Shown piece by piece: positions 25,878-35,080 of a stretch of 64,000 nucleotides of DNA; position 1 is the stretch's first letter, and the number at the start of each line of letters is the position of its first letter. The DNA is from Halospeciosus flavus (lineage in GTDB: Archaea; Halobacteriota; Halobacteria; Halobacteriales; Halobacteriaceae). The DNA is taken from NCBI RefSeq assembly GCF_029814175.1, contig NZ_CP122312.1, forward strand, positions 2,666,001 through 2,730,000, in the 5' to 3' direction. Under the pieces are notes generated by a model. That model searched no databases. It saw only the letters and a program-made list of their open reading frames with translations, and was not told the origin of the DNA. The position numbers and the translations under genes are program-made.

Positions 25878-26057
25878 TCAGTCCTGCTTGATGTCCTTCA
25901 GTCGGTCGAGTAGTTCGTCGTTCGAGGCACCGATCTCGAAGTCGATTTCGCCCTCGTGGGCGTGTTCCTCCGATTTGACGCTCGAATCGTCGTCGACGTC
26001 CCCGGAGTCCAGCTCCTGACGCTCCTGCTCGGACTCGTCGTAGCTGCCAAAGCCCAT
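25878..26057 (-). CDS. DUF5786 family small acidic protein
   Basis: 59 residues starting MGFGSYDESEQ and ending NDELLDRLKDIKQD, the pattern of a conserved haloarchaeal family that I recall as DUF5786. It is highly acidic with no cysteines or membrane segment; function is unknown. A GTG two codons upstream is a less likely start, because family members begin MGFGSYDES. It leads into DUF99 and the uracil-DNA glycosylase genes. Confidence 0.8.
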   Translation of the reverse strand: MGFGSYDESEQERQELDSGDVDDDSSVKSEEHAHEGEIDFEIGASNDELLDRLKDIKQD

Positions 26058-26064
26058 GGTCACT

Positions 26065-26108
26065 CGTATATACGGGTTACGGCCACTAAAATGAACCGCC
26101 TATTTATT
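26065..26108. promoter_or_regulatory. divergent promoter with CGTATATACG palindrome
   Basis: CGTATATACG (26065-26074) lies just upstream of the DUF5786 ATG, and TATTTATT (26101-26108) is 23-30 bases before the MBL gene ATG at 26131. The palindrome could be an operator or TATA element shared by the two genes. Confidence 0.45.
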
Positions 26109-26130
26109 CGTGGCGCTTCGAGACGACTGT

Positions 26131-26742
26131 ATGGACGTGATCGAGGTCACACGCGAGGCGGAGACGTTCACTTGTAACGCCTTCCTGGTCGCCGAGGGGA
26201 CGACCACTCTCGTCGACGTCGGTGCGATGCCCGGCGTCGAGGACGTCGTCGCCGACCACGTCGACGAACTCGACCGGGTCGTCCTCACCCACCAGCACCG
26301 CGACCACGTCGCGGAACTCGACGCCGTGGTCGACGCCTTCGACCCCGACGTGTACGCGTACGCCGACCACCCCCTCCGCACTCACGAACTCGACGACGGC
26401 GACGAGGTGACCGTCGGCACCGAGTCGTTCGAGGCGGTCCACTCGCCCGGGCACGCCGACGACCACCTCGCCTTCGTCTCCGAGACGACGCTGTTCAGCG
26501 GCGACGTCGTCGTCCACGACGACAGCGCGTTCGACTACGGGAGTTTCGGACGTACCGACCGGCCGGGACAGTCCCGCGAGGAACTCATCGAGAGCATCCG
26601 GCGCATCCTCGACCGGATGCCCGAGGGCGTCGAACACATGTACGCGGGCCACGGCGGCGTCTTCCACGGCGACGTCCGTGACGTCGTCGAGACGGCACTC
26701 GAACGCGCGGAGGAGCGCGAACCGAAGTATCCCGACGAGTAG
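26131..26742 (+). CDS. metallo-beta-lactamase fold hydrolase
   Basis: 203 residues. The metal motif THQHRDHVAEL carries H54, H56, D58 and H59. Later ligands are H in HSPGHADDH and D in LFSGDVVVHDD, and a final His in YAGHGGVFHG. This is a glyoxalase II-like hydrolase with two metal ions. The true substrate (thioester or other) is unknown. It has its own TATA box giving a leaderless mRNA and is divergent from the DUF5786 operon. Confidence 0.88.
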   Translation: MDVIEVTREAETFTCNAFLVAEGTTTLVDVGAMPGVEDVVADHVDELDRVVLTHQHRDHVAELDAVVDAFDPDVYAYADHPLRTHELDDGDEVTVGTESFEAVHSPGHADDHLAFVSETTLFSGDVVVHDDSAFDYGSFGRTDRPGQSREELIESIRRILDRMPEGVEHMYAGHGGVFHGDVRDVVETALERAEEREPKYPDE

Positions 26743-26795
26743 GGGACGCGGACGGCGCCCGAACGCTTACCCCGCTCCCGGGCGACCCCACGACC

Positions 26796-27344
26796 ATGCC
26801 CGGCGCAATCTTCCTCGAAGGCGAGCGCGTCGCCCTGCACACCATCGAGGAGGCCGACCTCGGCTTCCTGCAGCGGACCATCAACTCGCCGGCGGTCCGC
26901 AGTCACCTCACGGTTCGGACGCCGAAGAACGCCCGACAGGAGCAGGAGTGGTACGAGCAGGTCGTCTCGTCGAACGACTCCGTGAACCTCCTCGTCTGCG
27001 TCGACGGCGAGCGCGTCGGCACCGTCTCGCTCGACCCCATCGACCACCCCGACGGGAGGGGCGAACTCCACGTCGCCCTGGCCGAGGACTTCTGGGGTGA
27101 GGGTTACGGGACGGAGGCGGCCGAACTCCTCACCACCTACGCGTTCGACGAACTCCGCAAACACCGCGTCGTCGCCCGCGTCTTCGCCGGCAACGAGCGC
27201 TCGAAGCGCGTCTTCGAGAAACTCGGCTTCCGCCACGAGGCGACCTTCGAGGAGGCGGCGTTCAGGGACGGCGACTACGTCGACGTCGACCTCTTCGCGG
27301 TCCTCGACCGCGAGTGGCGAATCCGAGAGGAGTCGAGCGGGTAG
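26796..27344 (+). CDS. GNAT family N-acetyltransferase (RimJ/RimL type)
   Basis: 182 residues. The N-terminal LEGERVALHTIEEADLGFLQ and the acetyl-CoA loop FWGEGYGTEAAELLTTYAFDE (around 99-119), followed by VFAGNERSKRVFEKLGFRHE, are typical of RimJ/RimL-like GNATs that acetylate N-termini of proteins or small amines. The target is unknown. It lies 53 bases after the MBL gene in the same direction, so co-transcription is possible. Confidence 0.88.
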   Translation: MPGAIFLEGERVALHTIEEADLGFLQRTINSPAVRSHLTVRTPKNARQEQEWYEQVVSSNDSVNLLVCVDGERVGTVSLDPIDHPDGRGELHVALAEDFWGEGYGTEAAELLTTYAFDELRKHRVVARVFAGNERSKRVFEKLGFRHEATFEEAAFRDGDYVDVDLFAVLDREWRIREESSG

Positions 27345-27425
27345 CCTCACTCGGCCAGCGGTGCTACGGCTCTCCGGTGGGTGGCGTCGCGAGAAAGTGG
27401 GTGTGGGGTGTTCCGACTCCGAACG

Positions 27426-27569
27426 TCAGGCCGCGCGCGCTTCCTTCGCCTTCGGGCGGAGGTTCTTGTAGCCGCACTTGCGGCACTGGTCGGCGTCTTT
27501 CGGGTTCCGTGCGTTGCAGCGCATGCAGATCTGCTTTTCAAGGAGACGCTCCTCGATGCTCTGGCTCAT
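27426..27569 (-). CDS. rpl40e: 50S ribosomal protein L40e
   Basis: 47 residues, [18 protein letters not shown] at the start. A zinc ribbon is formed by C15/C18 and C29/C32, with a basic C-terminus ([12 protein letters not shown]), all typical of archaeal L40e. It belongs to the large ribosomal subunit. The very short frame has strong G/C third positions. It stands alone on this strand before the Tsr3 gene. Confidence 0.95.
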   Translation of the reverse strand: MSQSIEERLLEKQICMRCNARNPKDADQCRKCGYKNLRPKAKEARAA

Positions 27570-27705
27570 GGACGTGGCTTCGGCGGCGTCGCGTTTAAGC
27601 GTTTAGGAACGCGCCTCGTCTTCTCGGCTGGACGCGACACCGTAGCAAGCCCTCCTCACTCCGTTCGCTCGTCGCCCGTTGCGTGAACGAAGTGAACGCA
27701 GGCTC

Positions 27706-27726
27706 GTGAGACGCGACGCGTCTCAC
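27706..27726. repeat. perfect 10-base inverted repeat with one-base centre
   Basis: GTGAGACGCG (27706-27715) and CGCGTCTCAC (27717-27726) flank a single A, between the L40e and Tsr3 genes. The preceding bases contain the related word GAACGAAGTGAAC. It may act as terminator for the Tsr3 gene (minus strand) or as a protein site. Confidence 0.7.
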
Positions 27727-27766
27727 GGTGTTGCAGAGTCCACCAGGTCCGCGAGCCTTACGGGCC

Positions 27767-28270
27767 TCACTCCGTCTCGCCGGCGTCTAAGTACTCCTGC
27801 TGTATCTCGACGACTTCGGCGGACGTCTCGCACTCGCTGTACCGCCGGAGGGGTTCCTCGTTCAGTTCGAGGAAGGTGTGGCCCCAGCGGAACTTCGAGA
27901 GGAGGTCCTCGGCGTGCTCGCGCTCGCCGAAGATACAGAGCGCGCCCGCGAACGCCTCGACGGTGTTCAGCCGGAACGGCTGGCCGTAGCTCACGGGGTT
28001 CGCGGCGACGAGGAAGGGGAGCGCGCGGTGTTCGCCGGCCATCTCGAACATCGCCTCCTCGGCGGTCTCCCACGAGCAGTCGAGCGCGACCAACTTCGCG
28101 TGGTCGGCGTCGGCCGGCGAGAGCGCTTGCTCGGCGTGTGGGTTGAGGACGACGCCGTAGGGCGTCGCGCGGTGCGAGCGGTGGAGTTCGCACTCGTCGA
28201 AGCGCGCGAGCTTTCGCGCCGTGCACTTCTTCGGGTCGTCGTCGCCCTCGTAGCGGACGTGCAGTTCCAC
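27767..28270 (-). CDS. tsr3: 16S rRNA aminocarboxypropyltransferase Tsr3 (DUF367)
   Basis: 167 residues from a GTG start. The motifs [39 protein letters not shown] and [18 protein letters not shown] are hallmarks of the Tsr3 family. It transfers the aminocarboxypropyl group from SAM to a methylated pseudouridine of small-subunit rRNA. A neighbouring unknown gene lies 57 bases upstream in the same direction. Confidence 0.92.
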   Translation of the reverse strand: MELHVRYEGDDDPKKCTARKLARFDECELHRSHRATPYGVVLNPHAEQALSPADADHAKLVALDCSWETAEEAMFEMAGEHRALPFLVAANPVSYGQPFRLNTVEAFAGALCIFGEREHAEDLLSKFRWGHTFLELNEEPLRRYSECETSAEVVEIQQEYLDAGETE

Positions 28271-28327
28271 GGTTACGCGACGTAGCCGCCCGAGAGAGAA
28301 AAGGACCGCGCTCCCCCGGACGGTCGT

Positions 28328-28672
28328 TCACTCATCCGTCGAGAGGTGGGCGCTGTCGAGCGTCGCGTTCCCGAGCGAGAGGGTCACCTCGAAGCCACCG
28401 CCCTCGCCGTCCGGCCGGAGCGCGACCGTGTAGAGACCGTCGTCGACCGTCACCGTGAGTCCGTGGTCGGTGTCGGTGACGTCCGTCCGCGTCACCGCCG
28501 CGGCCGGTTCGAGCGCGAGGAGGGGGACGTTCGTCGCCGCGTCGTGCTCGTAGAAGTACACGTCGGCCTCCGCCACTCGCTCGTCGGTCTGCGGACGGAC
28601 CGCTCGGACGACGCCCCGACCGTACGTTTCGTGCCCGACTTCGACGCCGGGTTTCGCCTGGTAGAACTCCAC
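28328..28672 (-). CDS. uncharacterised 114-residue protein
   Basis: Starts at GTG 28672 (MEFYQAKPGVEVGHETYGRG). The first 70 residues look beta-rich with KOW- or SH3-like character (GVEVGHETYGRGVVRAVRP), and the rest is a beta-rich domain (HGLTVTVDDGLYTVALRP). No cysteines, signal or membrane segment. I do not recognise a family. It lies between SerRS and Tsr3 genes in the same direction, with 69 and 57-base gaps. Confidence 0.6.
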   Translation of the reverse strand: MEFYQAKPGVEVGHETYGRGVVRAVRPQTDERVAEADVYFYEHDAATNVPLLALEPAAAVTRTDVTDTDHGLTVTVDDGLYTVALRPDGEGGGFEVTLSLGNATLDSAHLSTDE

Positions 28673-28741
28673 GATTGCTCCGGTGTCGCCGCGGACACCA
28701 GGTGTGAGAGAGGTCGCCCTCCGAGAAAAGTGTTTCCCGCG

Positions 28742-30124
28742 TTACTCTTTCTCGCCGGCGCCGAGCGCCGCCTCGCCGACCTTCTCGTGGCCCTCGATGA
28801 CCTCCGTACCGCCCATGTAGGGCTGGAGGGCCTCCGGGACGTCGACGGTGCCGTCCTCGTTCTGGTAGTACTCGAGGATGGCGACCATCACGCGCGGGAT
28901 GGCGAGACCCGACCCGTTGAGCGTGTGGAGGTACTCCGCGGACTCGTGGCGCTCGGGGCGGTAGCGGATACCCGCGCGCCGCGCCTGGAAGTCCTCGAAG
29001 TTCGACACCGAGGAGACTTCGAGCCAGCGGCCGCCCTCCTCGGGACCCTCGGGCATGTCGTCGGCGGGCGCCCACACCTCCAGGTCGTACTTCTTCGCCT
29101 GCGTGAAGCCGAGGTCGCCCGTACACATCTCCAGGATGCGGTAGGGCAGACCGAGACGCTGGAGCACCTCTTCGGCCTCGCCGACGAGACCCTCGAAGCG
29201 CTCGTAGGACTCGTCGGGTTCGACGAAGTTGACCATCTCCACCTTGTTGAACTGGTGGACGCGGACGATGCCCCGCGTCTCGGTCCCGTGTTCACCGGCC
29301 TCCCGCCGGAAGTTCGGCGAGTACGCCTGGTGTTTCAGGGGCAGGTCGTCCTTGAGGAGGATGTCGTCGCGGTACATGTTCGTGACCGGCACCTCCGCGG
29401 TGGGGAGCAACCAGAGGTCGTCGTCGTCGTAGTCCTCGTGGCTCTCGCCCTCGACGCGGTAGGCGTCCTCGGTGAACTTCGGGAACTGGCCGGTCCCCTC
29501 CATCGACTTCGAGTTGACCGGGATGGGCGGGAAGACGTCGACGTACCCCTGCTCGCGGTGGACGTCGAGCATGAACTGGACGAGTGCGTGTTCGAGACGG
29601 GCGCCGTCGCCCTTCGTGAAGTAGAACCCACCGCCCGAGACCTTCGCGCCGCGCTCGAAGTCGAGGATGTCGAGTTCCTCGCCGAGGTCGTAGTGGGGTG
29701 TCACGTCGTCGGGGAGGTCGCGGAGGTCGTCGAACAGTTCGCGGCGGCGCTCGACGTTCTCGCTCTCGTCCTCGCCGACGGGTACGTCCTCGTGGGGGAT
29801 CTGCGGGAGGCGCATGAGGAGGTCTTCGAGTTCGGACTCCAGTTCGTCCGCGCGCTCCTCGACGGCCTGGATCTCGTCTTTGAGTTCCTGGGAGCGCTCG
29901 ATGGCCTCCTGGGCTTCCTCCTCTTTGCCCTCCTGTTTGAGCGTCCCGATCTCCTGGGAGACCTCGTTGCGCTGTCGTCGGAGGTCGTCGCCACGGGACT
30001 TGAGGTCGCGCCACTCTTCGTCGATCTCGAGGATGCGGTCGAGGTCGACGTCCTCGACGCCCTTCTTCTCGAGTGCGGCGCGTACCTCCGCGGGGTTCTC
30101 GCGGACGTACTGTCTGCTCAGCAT
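28742..30124 (-). CDS. serS: seryl-tRNA synthetase
   Basis: 460 residues, bacterial-type SerRS as found in haloarchaea. A long N-terminal coiled-coil arm (about 30-100) binds the tRNA-Ser variable arm. The class II core has motif 2 FRREAGEHGTETRGIVRVHQF and motif 3 GSGLAIPRVMVAILE. It charges tRNA-Ser, including the tRNA-Ser(GGA) encoded at 10900. The start MLSRQYVREN is preferred to an ATG seven codons upstream because family members begin ML-. Confidence 0.95.
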   Translation of the reverse strand: MLSRQYVRENPAEVRAALEKKGVEDVDLDRILEIDEEWRDLKSRGDDLRRQRNEVSQEIGTLKQEGKEEEAQEAIERSQELKDEIQAVEERADELESELEDLLMRLPQIPHEDVPVGEDESENVERRRELFDDLRDLPDDVTPHYDLGEELDILDFERGAKVSGGGFYFTKGDGARLEHALVQFMLDVHREQGYVDVFPPIPVNSKSMEGTGQFPKFTEDAYRVEGESHEDYDDDDLWLLPTAEVPVTNMYRDDILLKDDLPLKHQAYSPNFRREAGEHGTETRGIVRVHQFNKVEMVNFVEPDESYERFEGLVGEAEEVLQRLGLPYRILEMCTGDLGFTQAKKYDLEVWAPADDMPEGPEEGGRWLEVSSVSNFEDFQARRAGIRYRPERHESAEYLHTLNGSGLAIPRVMVAILEYYQNEDGTVDVPEALQPYMGGTEVIEGHEKVGEAALGAGEKE

Positions 30125-30220
30125 TTGCCGGGAATTCTCGGCCACGACGCAAAACCGTATCGGACCTGTGTGGCGGTGTCTCGAAGAACGGTGTGGCGAG
30201 AGGCTCCCGTTCGACTCCGA

Positions 30221-30436
30221 CTACTTCGCCGCTCGCGCCGCCTTCAGCGAGGCGAAGAAGCCGAAGTAGGCGACGACCCCCGCGGCCATGAACAGGTAGT
30301 ACGCCCACTGTGGGCCGCTTACGACGTCGAAGAAGACGTTCACGAACGTCACCCACGCGAGGGCGAACACGAGGTCGGCGAGGAGGCCGGAGCGGTGCTC
30401 GCCGACGTGTTCGCGGACCGTCTCGATGGGGTTCAT
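30221..30436 (-). CDS. small two-helix haloarchaeal membrane protein
   Basis: 71 residues with the start MNPIETVREHVGEHRSGLLA and two membrane segments (about 20-40 and 46-65). This short pattern recurs, as I recall, in many haloarchaea, but has no assigned function. It lies 97 bases upstream of serS in the same direction and 67 bases downstream of the stress-protein gene. Confidence 0.7.
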   Translation of the reverse strand: MNPIETVREHVGEHRSGLLADLVFALAWVTFVNVFFDVVSGPQWAYYLFMAAGVVAYFGFFASLKAARAAK

Positions 30437-30502
30437 CGCCCGGTCACCTCTCGTCGCGGCGCGGTCGCGTCGACCATGGTGACGAGAGGGTGCCGAGTCA
30501 CC

Positions 30503-30964
30503 TTAGTCCTCGCGCTCGTAGTCGACCACGAGGACGGGGCGGTGCGTCGAGCGGAGTACCCGCTCGGTGACGCTCCCGAGGATGGCCCGGGAGACGCCGG
30601 CGCGGCCGTGACTGCCCATCACGACGAGGTCGACGTCTTCGTCCTCGGCATAGTCGGCGATGACCGCGTGTGGCCGGCCGACCCGGACTTCCTCGACGGC
30701 CGAGATGCCGTGCTCGGCGGCCGCCTCGGCCACCGCGCCGGTCGCGTCGTTCGCTCGTTCTTCGAGTTCGTCCATCTCGCCGAAGTGTCCCTGGCGGATG
30801 CGGTCGACCTGTTCGGCGCCGAGACCGAAACTGACCGCGTCGACGTCGACGACGTACAGGGCGTGGATCTCGGCGTCGTACTTCTCCGCGAGGTCGACCG
30901 CGTGGTCGATGGCGACCTCCGCGACGTCGCTTCCGTCCGTCGGGACGAGGATTCGTTCGTACAT
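30503..30964 (-). CDS. universal stress protein (UspA family)
   Basis: 153 residues. The start MYERILVPTDGSDVAEVAI and the ATP-binding loop MGSHGRAGVSRAILGSVTER (G-2x-G-9x-G-S/T) indicate an ATP-binding Usp. It starts 2 bases after the symporter stop, so it is the last gene of the acs-DUF4212-symporter operon. Haloarchaeal transporters are often paired with Usp proteins that may adjust transport. Confidence 0.93.
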   Translation of the reverse strand: MYERILVPTDGSDVAEVAIDHAVDLAEKYDAEIHALYVVDVDAVSFGLGAEQVDRIRQGHFGEMDELEERANDATGAVAEAAAEHGISAVEEVRVGRPHAVIADYAEDEDVDLVVMGSHGRAGVSRAILGSVTERVLRSTHRPVLVVDYERED

Positions 30965-30966
30965 GG

Positions 30967-32652
30967 TTAGTCGTCGGCCGGGGTTTCACCGCCGTCGGTC
31001 GTGGCGACCTCTTCTGCGGACTGCATCTGGGACATCGGTTCGGGGCTGTGACACTGCCGGACCAGCCGCTTCGTCTCGAGGTCGGGTTCCTCGGTGACGA
31101 GGGAGACCCCGATGGTGACCGCGAAGACGATGGGCGTGGTGATGAGCGCCGAGCCGATGGCCGGCATCCACTGCGCCAACAGCGGCACGAGCGGACCTTC
31201 CATCCCGCCCACGTAGGTCGGGACGACCTCGTTGATCATCGGGATGGACCAGAGCGTCAGCCCGGTGAGCATCCCGGTGATGGCTCCCTCACGGTTCGTG
31301 TTCTCCCACCAGAGTCCGAGGAAGAACATCGGGAACAGCACGGAGCCAGCCAGCGAGAACGCGTAGGAGACGAGCGCGGCGATGGGTGCCGCGGGGTCGA
31401 GCGCCGCCAGCGTCGTGATGACGCCGAGCAGGATGATGGCCAGGCGGCCGACGAGCACCTGCTGGCGCTGGGTCGCGTCGGGGTTGATGATGTTCGTGTA
31501 GATGTCGTGCGAGATCGCCGAGGAACCGGCGATGAAGAGGCCGGCGACGGTCGCGATGGCGGCGGCGATGCCGCCCGCCGCGACGAGGCCGACGAACCAC
31601 TGCGGGAGACCCGCGAGTTGGGTCGCCAGCACGACGATGACGTCGGCGGCGGCGCTCGTCATCCCGGGGTCGCCGTAGACGGGGCCGATCTGCTGTGCGT
31701 AGAGGTCGGTCCCGAACGCGGCGTAGGCGGGCGCGCTCCAGTAGAGGAGGCAGATGAAGAACAGCCCCCAGACGGTCGACCAGCGGGCGGTCCGCTCGGA
31801 CTCGACCGTGTAGTAGCGCACGAGGACGTGGGGGAGACCCGCGGTCCCGACGATGAGCGAGAAACACGTCGCGATCCACAGGTAGTAGCTCCCGGACGTG
31901 AAGGGTGCGGAGAACTCACGGCCGAGTTCGCTGATGAGTTGGCCGTACTCGAGGTGCGGGATGATCGTCGAGTAGCCCTGCGACCACCCGACGGCGTAGA
32001 GACCGGCGAGGAACGCGACGATGAGGATGGTGTACTGGACGGCCTGGTTCTTCGTCGCCCCCATCATGCCGGAGAGGGTGAGGTAGGCGACCGTGATAGC
32101 CATCATGAAGATGACCATCGACTGGTAGCCGGTCAGGCCGAGCAGGCTGATGTCACCGAACACGTAGAGGCCGACGAGCGCCATCCCGCGGGCCTGTCCG
32201 ATGGCGTAGACGAAGCCGATGAGGAACGTCGTGACGGCCGCGATGGCGCGGGCGGCGTCGGAGTTGAATCGGTCTCCAACGAAGTCCGGCGCCGTGTACT
32301 TGCCGAACCGGCGCATCTGGGCGGCCATGAAGATGAGGACGAGGAAGAACGCCGTCGTCCAGCCGACGACGAACGCCAGCCCGTACACACCGGAGATGGC
32401 GATGAGCGCCGCCATGCCGAGGTAGGACGCGGCGGACATCCAGTTGGCACCGATGGCGGCCCCGTTCTCCAGGTTGCCGATGGACCGGCCGGCGACCCAC
32501 ATCCCCTCCGTGTCGGCGACGCGGAAGGCGAAGCCGATGGCGAGGAACAGCCCCAGCATGCCGAGGACGAGGAGTGCCGGGAGGAGCTTGAACGAGACGT
32601 TCAGGCCCTCCGGGAGGAGTGCGCTGCTCTGGAGCGGGACGAGTGCGCTCAC
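30967..32652 (-). CDS. sodium/solute symporter, probable acetate/monocarboxylate carrier
   Basis: 561 residues with about 13 membrane segments, of the SSS family subgroup that pairs with DUF4212 (VC2705-like). Key stretches are GNLENGAAIGANWMSAASYL near the N-terminus and LVSYAFSLAGSVLFPMFFLG in the middle. It overlaps its small partner DUF4212 by 4 bases and lies downstream of acs, which strongly suggests acetate or another short acid as substrate. Confidence 0.88.
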   Translation of the reverse strand: MSALVPLQSSALLPEGLNVSFKLLPALLVLGMLGLFLAIGFAFRVADTEGMWVAGRSIGNLENGAAIGANWMSAASYLGMAALIAISGVYGLAFVVGWTTAFFLVLIFMAAQMRRFGKYTAPDFVGDRFNSDAARAIAAVTTFLIGFVYAIGQARGMALVGLYVFGDISLLGLTGYQSMVIFMMAITVAYLTLSGMMGATKNQAVQYTILIVAFLAGLYAVGWSQGYSTIIPHLEYGQLISELGREFSAPFTSGSYYLWIATCFSLIVGTAGLPHVLVRYYTVESERTARWSTVWGLFFICLLYWSAPAYAAFGTDLYAQQIGPVYGDPGMTSAAADVIVVLATQLAGLPQWFVGLVAAGGIAAAIATVAGLFIAGSSAISHDIYTNIINPDATQRQQVLVGRLAIILLGVITTLAALDPAAPIAALVSYAFSLAGSVLFPMFFLGLWWENTNREGAITGMLTGLTLWSIPMINEVVPTYVGGMEGPLVPLLAQWMPAIGSALITTPIVFAVTIGVSLVTEEPDLETKRLVRQCHSPEPMSQMQSAEEVATTDGGETPADD

Positions 32653-33044
32653 TCGCTCTCACCCCCGTGGGCGATGCCGTACTTCTCGTCGAGCGCGTCG
32701 CGCTTGCGGACGTACCAGAGCGAGAGGAGCAGTCCGCCGGTCGGCGCGACGATGGCCATGAGGAAGTAGTGCAGCGGGAACTCGAGGACCGGAATCGGCG
32801 TCGTCATGACGCCGGGGGCGAGTTTCGTCAGCGTCACTGGCCCGAAGACGATGACCGCCCAGATGGCGAAACCAGTCCAGATGATTCGGAGGTGGTCCCG
32901 CATGAACGGGGTGCTCGGTTTGAGGAGGTTCACCTCTTCTTGCAGGTAGTCGGTGTCCTGGTGGCGCTGTGACGCACTCGCGACGCCACCGTCCGGTACA
33001 GCTCGTGAGTCGTCGGACGACTCGGCTCTGTCGTTGTCAGTCAT
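32649..33044 (-). CDS. DUF4212 symporter small subunit
   Basis: 131 residues. An N-terminal soluble tail of about 50 residues is followed by two membrane segments (about 57-77 and 87-110) and a basic end RKRDALDEKYGI. DUF4212 proteins form the small subunit of SSS-type symporters. The stop overlaps the start of the large subunit (ATGA). It starts 21 bases after acs. Confidence 0.88.
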   Translation of the reverse strand: MTDNDRAESSDDSRAVPDGGVASASQRHQDTDYLQEEVNLLKPSTPFMRDHLRIIWTGFAIWAVIVFGPVTLTKLAPGVMTTPIPVLEFPLHYFLMAIVAPTGGLLLSLWYVRKRDALDEKYGIAHGGESE

Positions 33045-33065
33045 TGGTTGGGAGTCTGTGTGGTT

Positions 33066-35054
33066 TCAGTCCTGTACTTTCGTGCGAATCTCTTCGACGA
33101 CGTCGGGGTTGCGGAGGGTGGAGGTGTCGCCGAGTTCGGCCTCGTTGGCGATGTCTTCGAGGAGGCGGCGCATGATCTTGCCAGAACGCGTCTTGGGTAG
33201 TTCGGGCGTGAAGACGACCTGCTCGGGGCGGGCGATGGGGCCGATGGCGTCCTCGACGCCCTCGATGATGCGCTGGCGGAGGGCGTCGTCGCCCTCGTAG
33301 CCGTCCTCGGTGATGACGTAGGCGTAGACCGCCTCGCCCTTGATCTCGTGTTCGCCGCCGACGACCGCGGCCTCCGCGACGCCCTCGACGCCGACGATGG
33401 CGCTCTCGATCTCCATGGTGCCGAGGCGGTGGCCGGAGACGTTGAGGACGTCGTCGACGCGGCCGAGGACGGTGATGTAGCCGTCCTCGTCGATTTTCGC
33501 GCCGTCCTCGGGGAAGTAGACCCAGTCCTCGGGGTCGTCCGAGTCCGTATCGGAGTACTCCTCCCAGTACTCCTCGATGTAGCGCTCGTCGTTCTGGTAG
33601 AGCGTCCGGAGCATCCCGGGCCACGGTTTGTTGACCGTCAAGTAGCCGGCGCGGCCGGGTTCGACCTGGTCGCCGTTCGTGTCGACGATTTCGACGTCGA
33701 GACCGGGGAGCGGCGGTCCCGCACTCCCGGGCTTCATGTTCTTCACACCCGGTAGCGTCGTGATCATCATCCCGCCAGTCTCGGTCTGCCACCACGTGTC
33801 GACGATGGGACACTCTTCCCCGCCGATGTACTTGTAGTACCACTTCCACGCGCGGGGGTTGATGGGTTCGCCGACGGTCCCGAGGAGGCGAAGACTCGAC
33901 AGGTCGTGGGCGTCGGGGTACTCCGAACCCCACTTCATGAACGCCCGAATCGCCGTCGGCGCCGTGTAGAGTTGGGTCGCCTCGTACTCCTCGATAATCT
34001 CCCAGAGGCGGTCGCGCTCGGGGTGGTCGGGCGTCCCCTCGTACATCATCGTCGTCGTCCCCAGCGCGAGCGGTCCGTAGACGATGTAGGTGTGGCCGGT
34101 GATCCAGCCGATGTCGGCCGAGCAGAAGTAGGTGTCCTCGGGTTTGATGTCCAGTACCGCTTGGCTCGTCCAGGCGGCCCAGGAGAGGTACCCCCCGGTG
34201 GTGTGTTTGACACCTTTCGGTTGACCGGTGGTGCCCGAAGTGTACATGAGGAAGAGCATGTCCTCGGCGTCGCGGTCGACGGGTTCGACGGTGGCACCGG
34301 CGTGCTCGGTGACGAGTTCCTCGTAGTCGTGCTGGTTCGGAGCCAGGGAGTGTTCGAGTTCGTCGCCGAGGCGGTCGACCACCACGGACTCGACGTCGTG
34401 CTCGACGTCGGCGAGTCCTTCGTTGGCCTTGTCGAGGTGGTCGAGAGCGTCGCCGCGGCGGTAGTAGCCGTCGCAGGTGACGAGGTACTCCGAATCGGCG
34501 GAGTTCATGCGGGTCGCGAGAGCGTCGGCGGAGAAGCCCGCGAAGACGACGGAGTGGGGTGCGCCGATGCGGGCGCACGCGAGCATGGCGATGGGGAGTT
34601 CGGGAATCATCGGCATGTACATCGTGACGACGTCGTCTTCCTCGACGCCGATGTCGCGGAGTGCGGCCGCGAACTCGTTGACCTCGCGGTGGAGTTCCTC
34701 GTAGGTGTAGGTACGATTCGCCTCGTCGGTCGGTTCGCCGACCCACTCGATGGCGGCCTCGTCGCCGCGCTCTTCGAGGTGGCGGTCCAGACAGTTCGTC
34801 GACGCATTCAGCGACCCGCCCGTGAACCACTCGTAGAACGGTGGGTTCGAGTCGTCCAGTACTTGGTCGTAGTCGTCCTCCCAGTCGAGCAGTTCCGCGG
34901 CCGCCCGCCAACAGTTCGGCCACGTCTCCTCGAACTCCTCGTAAATCTCCGGGTCCGAGACGTTCGCCTGCTCGACGAACGCCTCCGGCGGCTCGAACTC
35001 CTCCTGCTCTTCGAGCCGTGCTTCCAGTTCGACGTCGGGGTCTTCGTCAGCCAT
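33066..35054 (-). CDS. acs: acetyl-CoA synthetase (acetate-CoA ligase), copy 1
   Basis: 662 residues, ANL superfamily. Motifs are YTSGTTGQPKGVKHTTGGYL (P-loop), DTWWQTETGG (A5), and the C-terminal PKTRSGKIMRR, whose Lys forms the adenylate. It activates acetate to acetyl-CoA. The first gene of the operon acs-DUF4212-symporter-usp, so transport and activation are linked. MADEDPD at 35054 is chosen over an ATG five codons upstream. TATA-like GATAAAAAG (35081-35089, minus-strand sense CTTTTTATC) gives a short leader. Confidence 0.95.
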   Translation of the reverse strand: MADEDPDVELEARLEEQEEFEPPEAFVEQANVSDPEIYEEFEETWPNCWRAAAELLDWEDDYDQVLDDSNPPFYEWFTGGSLNASTNCLDRHLEERGDEAAIEWVGEPTDEANRTYTYEELHREVNEFAAALRDIGVEEDDVVTMYMPMIPELPIAMLACARIGAPHSVVFAGFSADALATRMNSADSEYLVTCDGYYRRGDALDHLDKANEGLADVEHDVESVVVDRLGDELEHSLAPNQHDYEELVTEHAGATVEPVDRDAEDMLFLMYTSGTTGQPKGVKHTTGGYLSWAAWTSQAVLDIKPEDTYFCSADIGWITGHTYIVYGPLALGTTTMMYEGTPDHPERDRLWEIIEEYEATQLYTAPTAIRAFMKWGSEYPDAHDLSSLRLLGTVGEPINPRAWKWYYKYIGGEECPIVDTWWQTETGGMMITTLPGVKNMKPGSAGPPLPGLDVEIVDTNGDQVEPGRAGYLTVNKPWPGMLRTLYQNDERYIEEYWEEYSDTDSDDPEDWVYFPEDGAKIDEDGYITVLGRVDDVLNVSGHRLGTMEIESAIVGVEGVAEAAVVGGEHEIKGEAVYAYVITEDGYEGDDALRQRIIEGVEDAIGPIARPEQVVFTPELPKTRSGKIMRRLLEDIANEAELGDTSTLRNPDVVEEIRTKVQD

Positions 35055-35080
35055 GGTCCGATGTAACACTGGACAAATGG

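Noticed and set aside
28346-30970. Long + strand frame opposite serS and neighbours
   Set aside because: Antisense shadow of serS, the small membrane gene and the stress-protein gene, each with clear family motifs.
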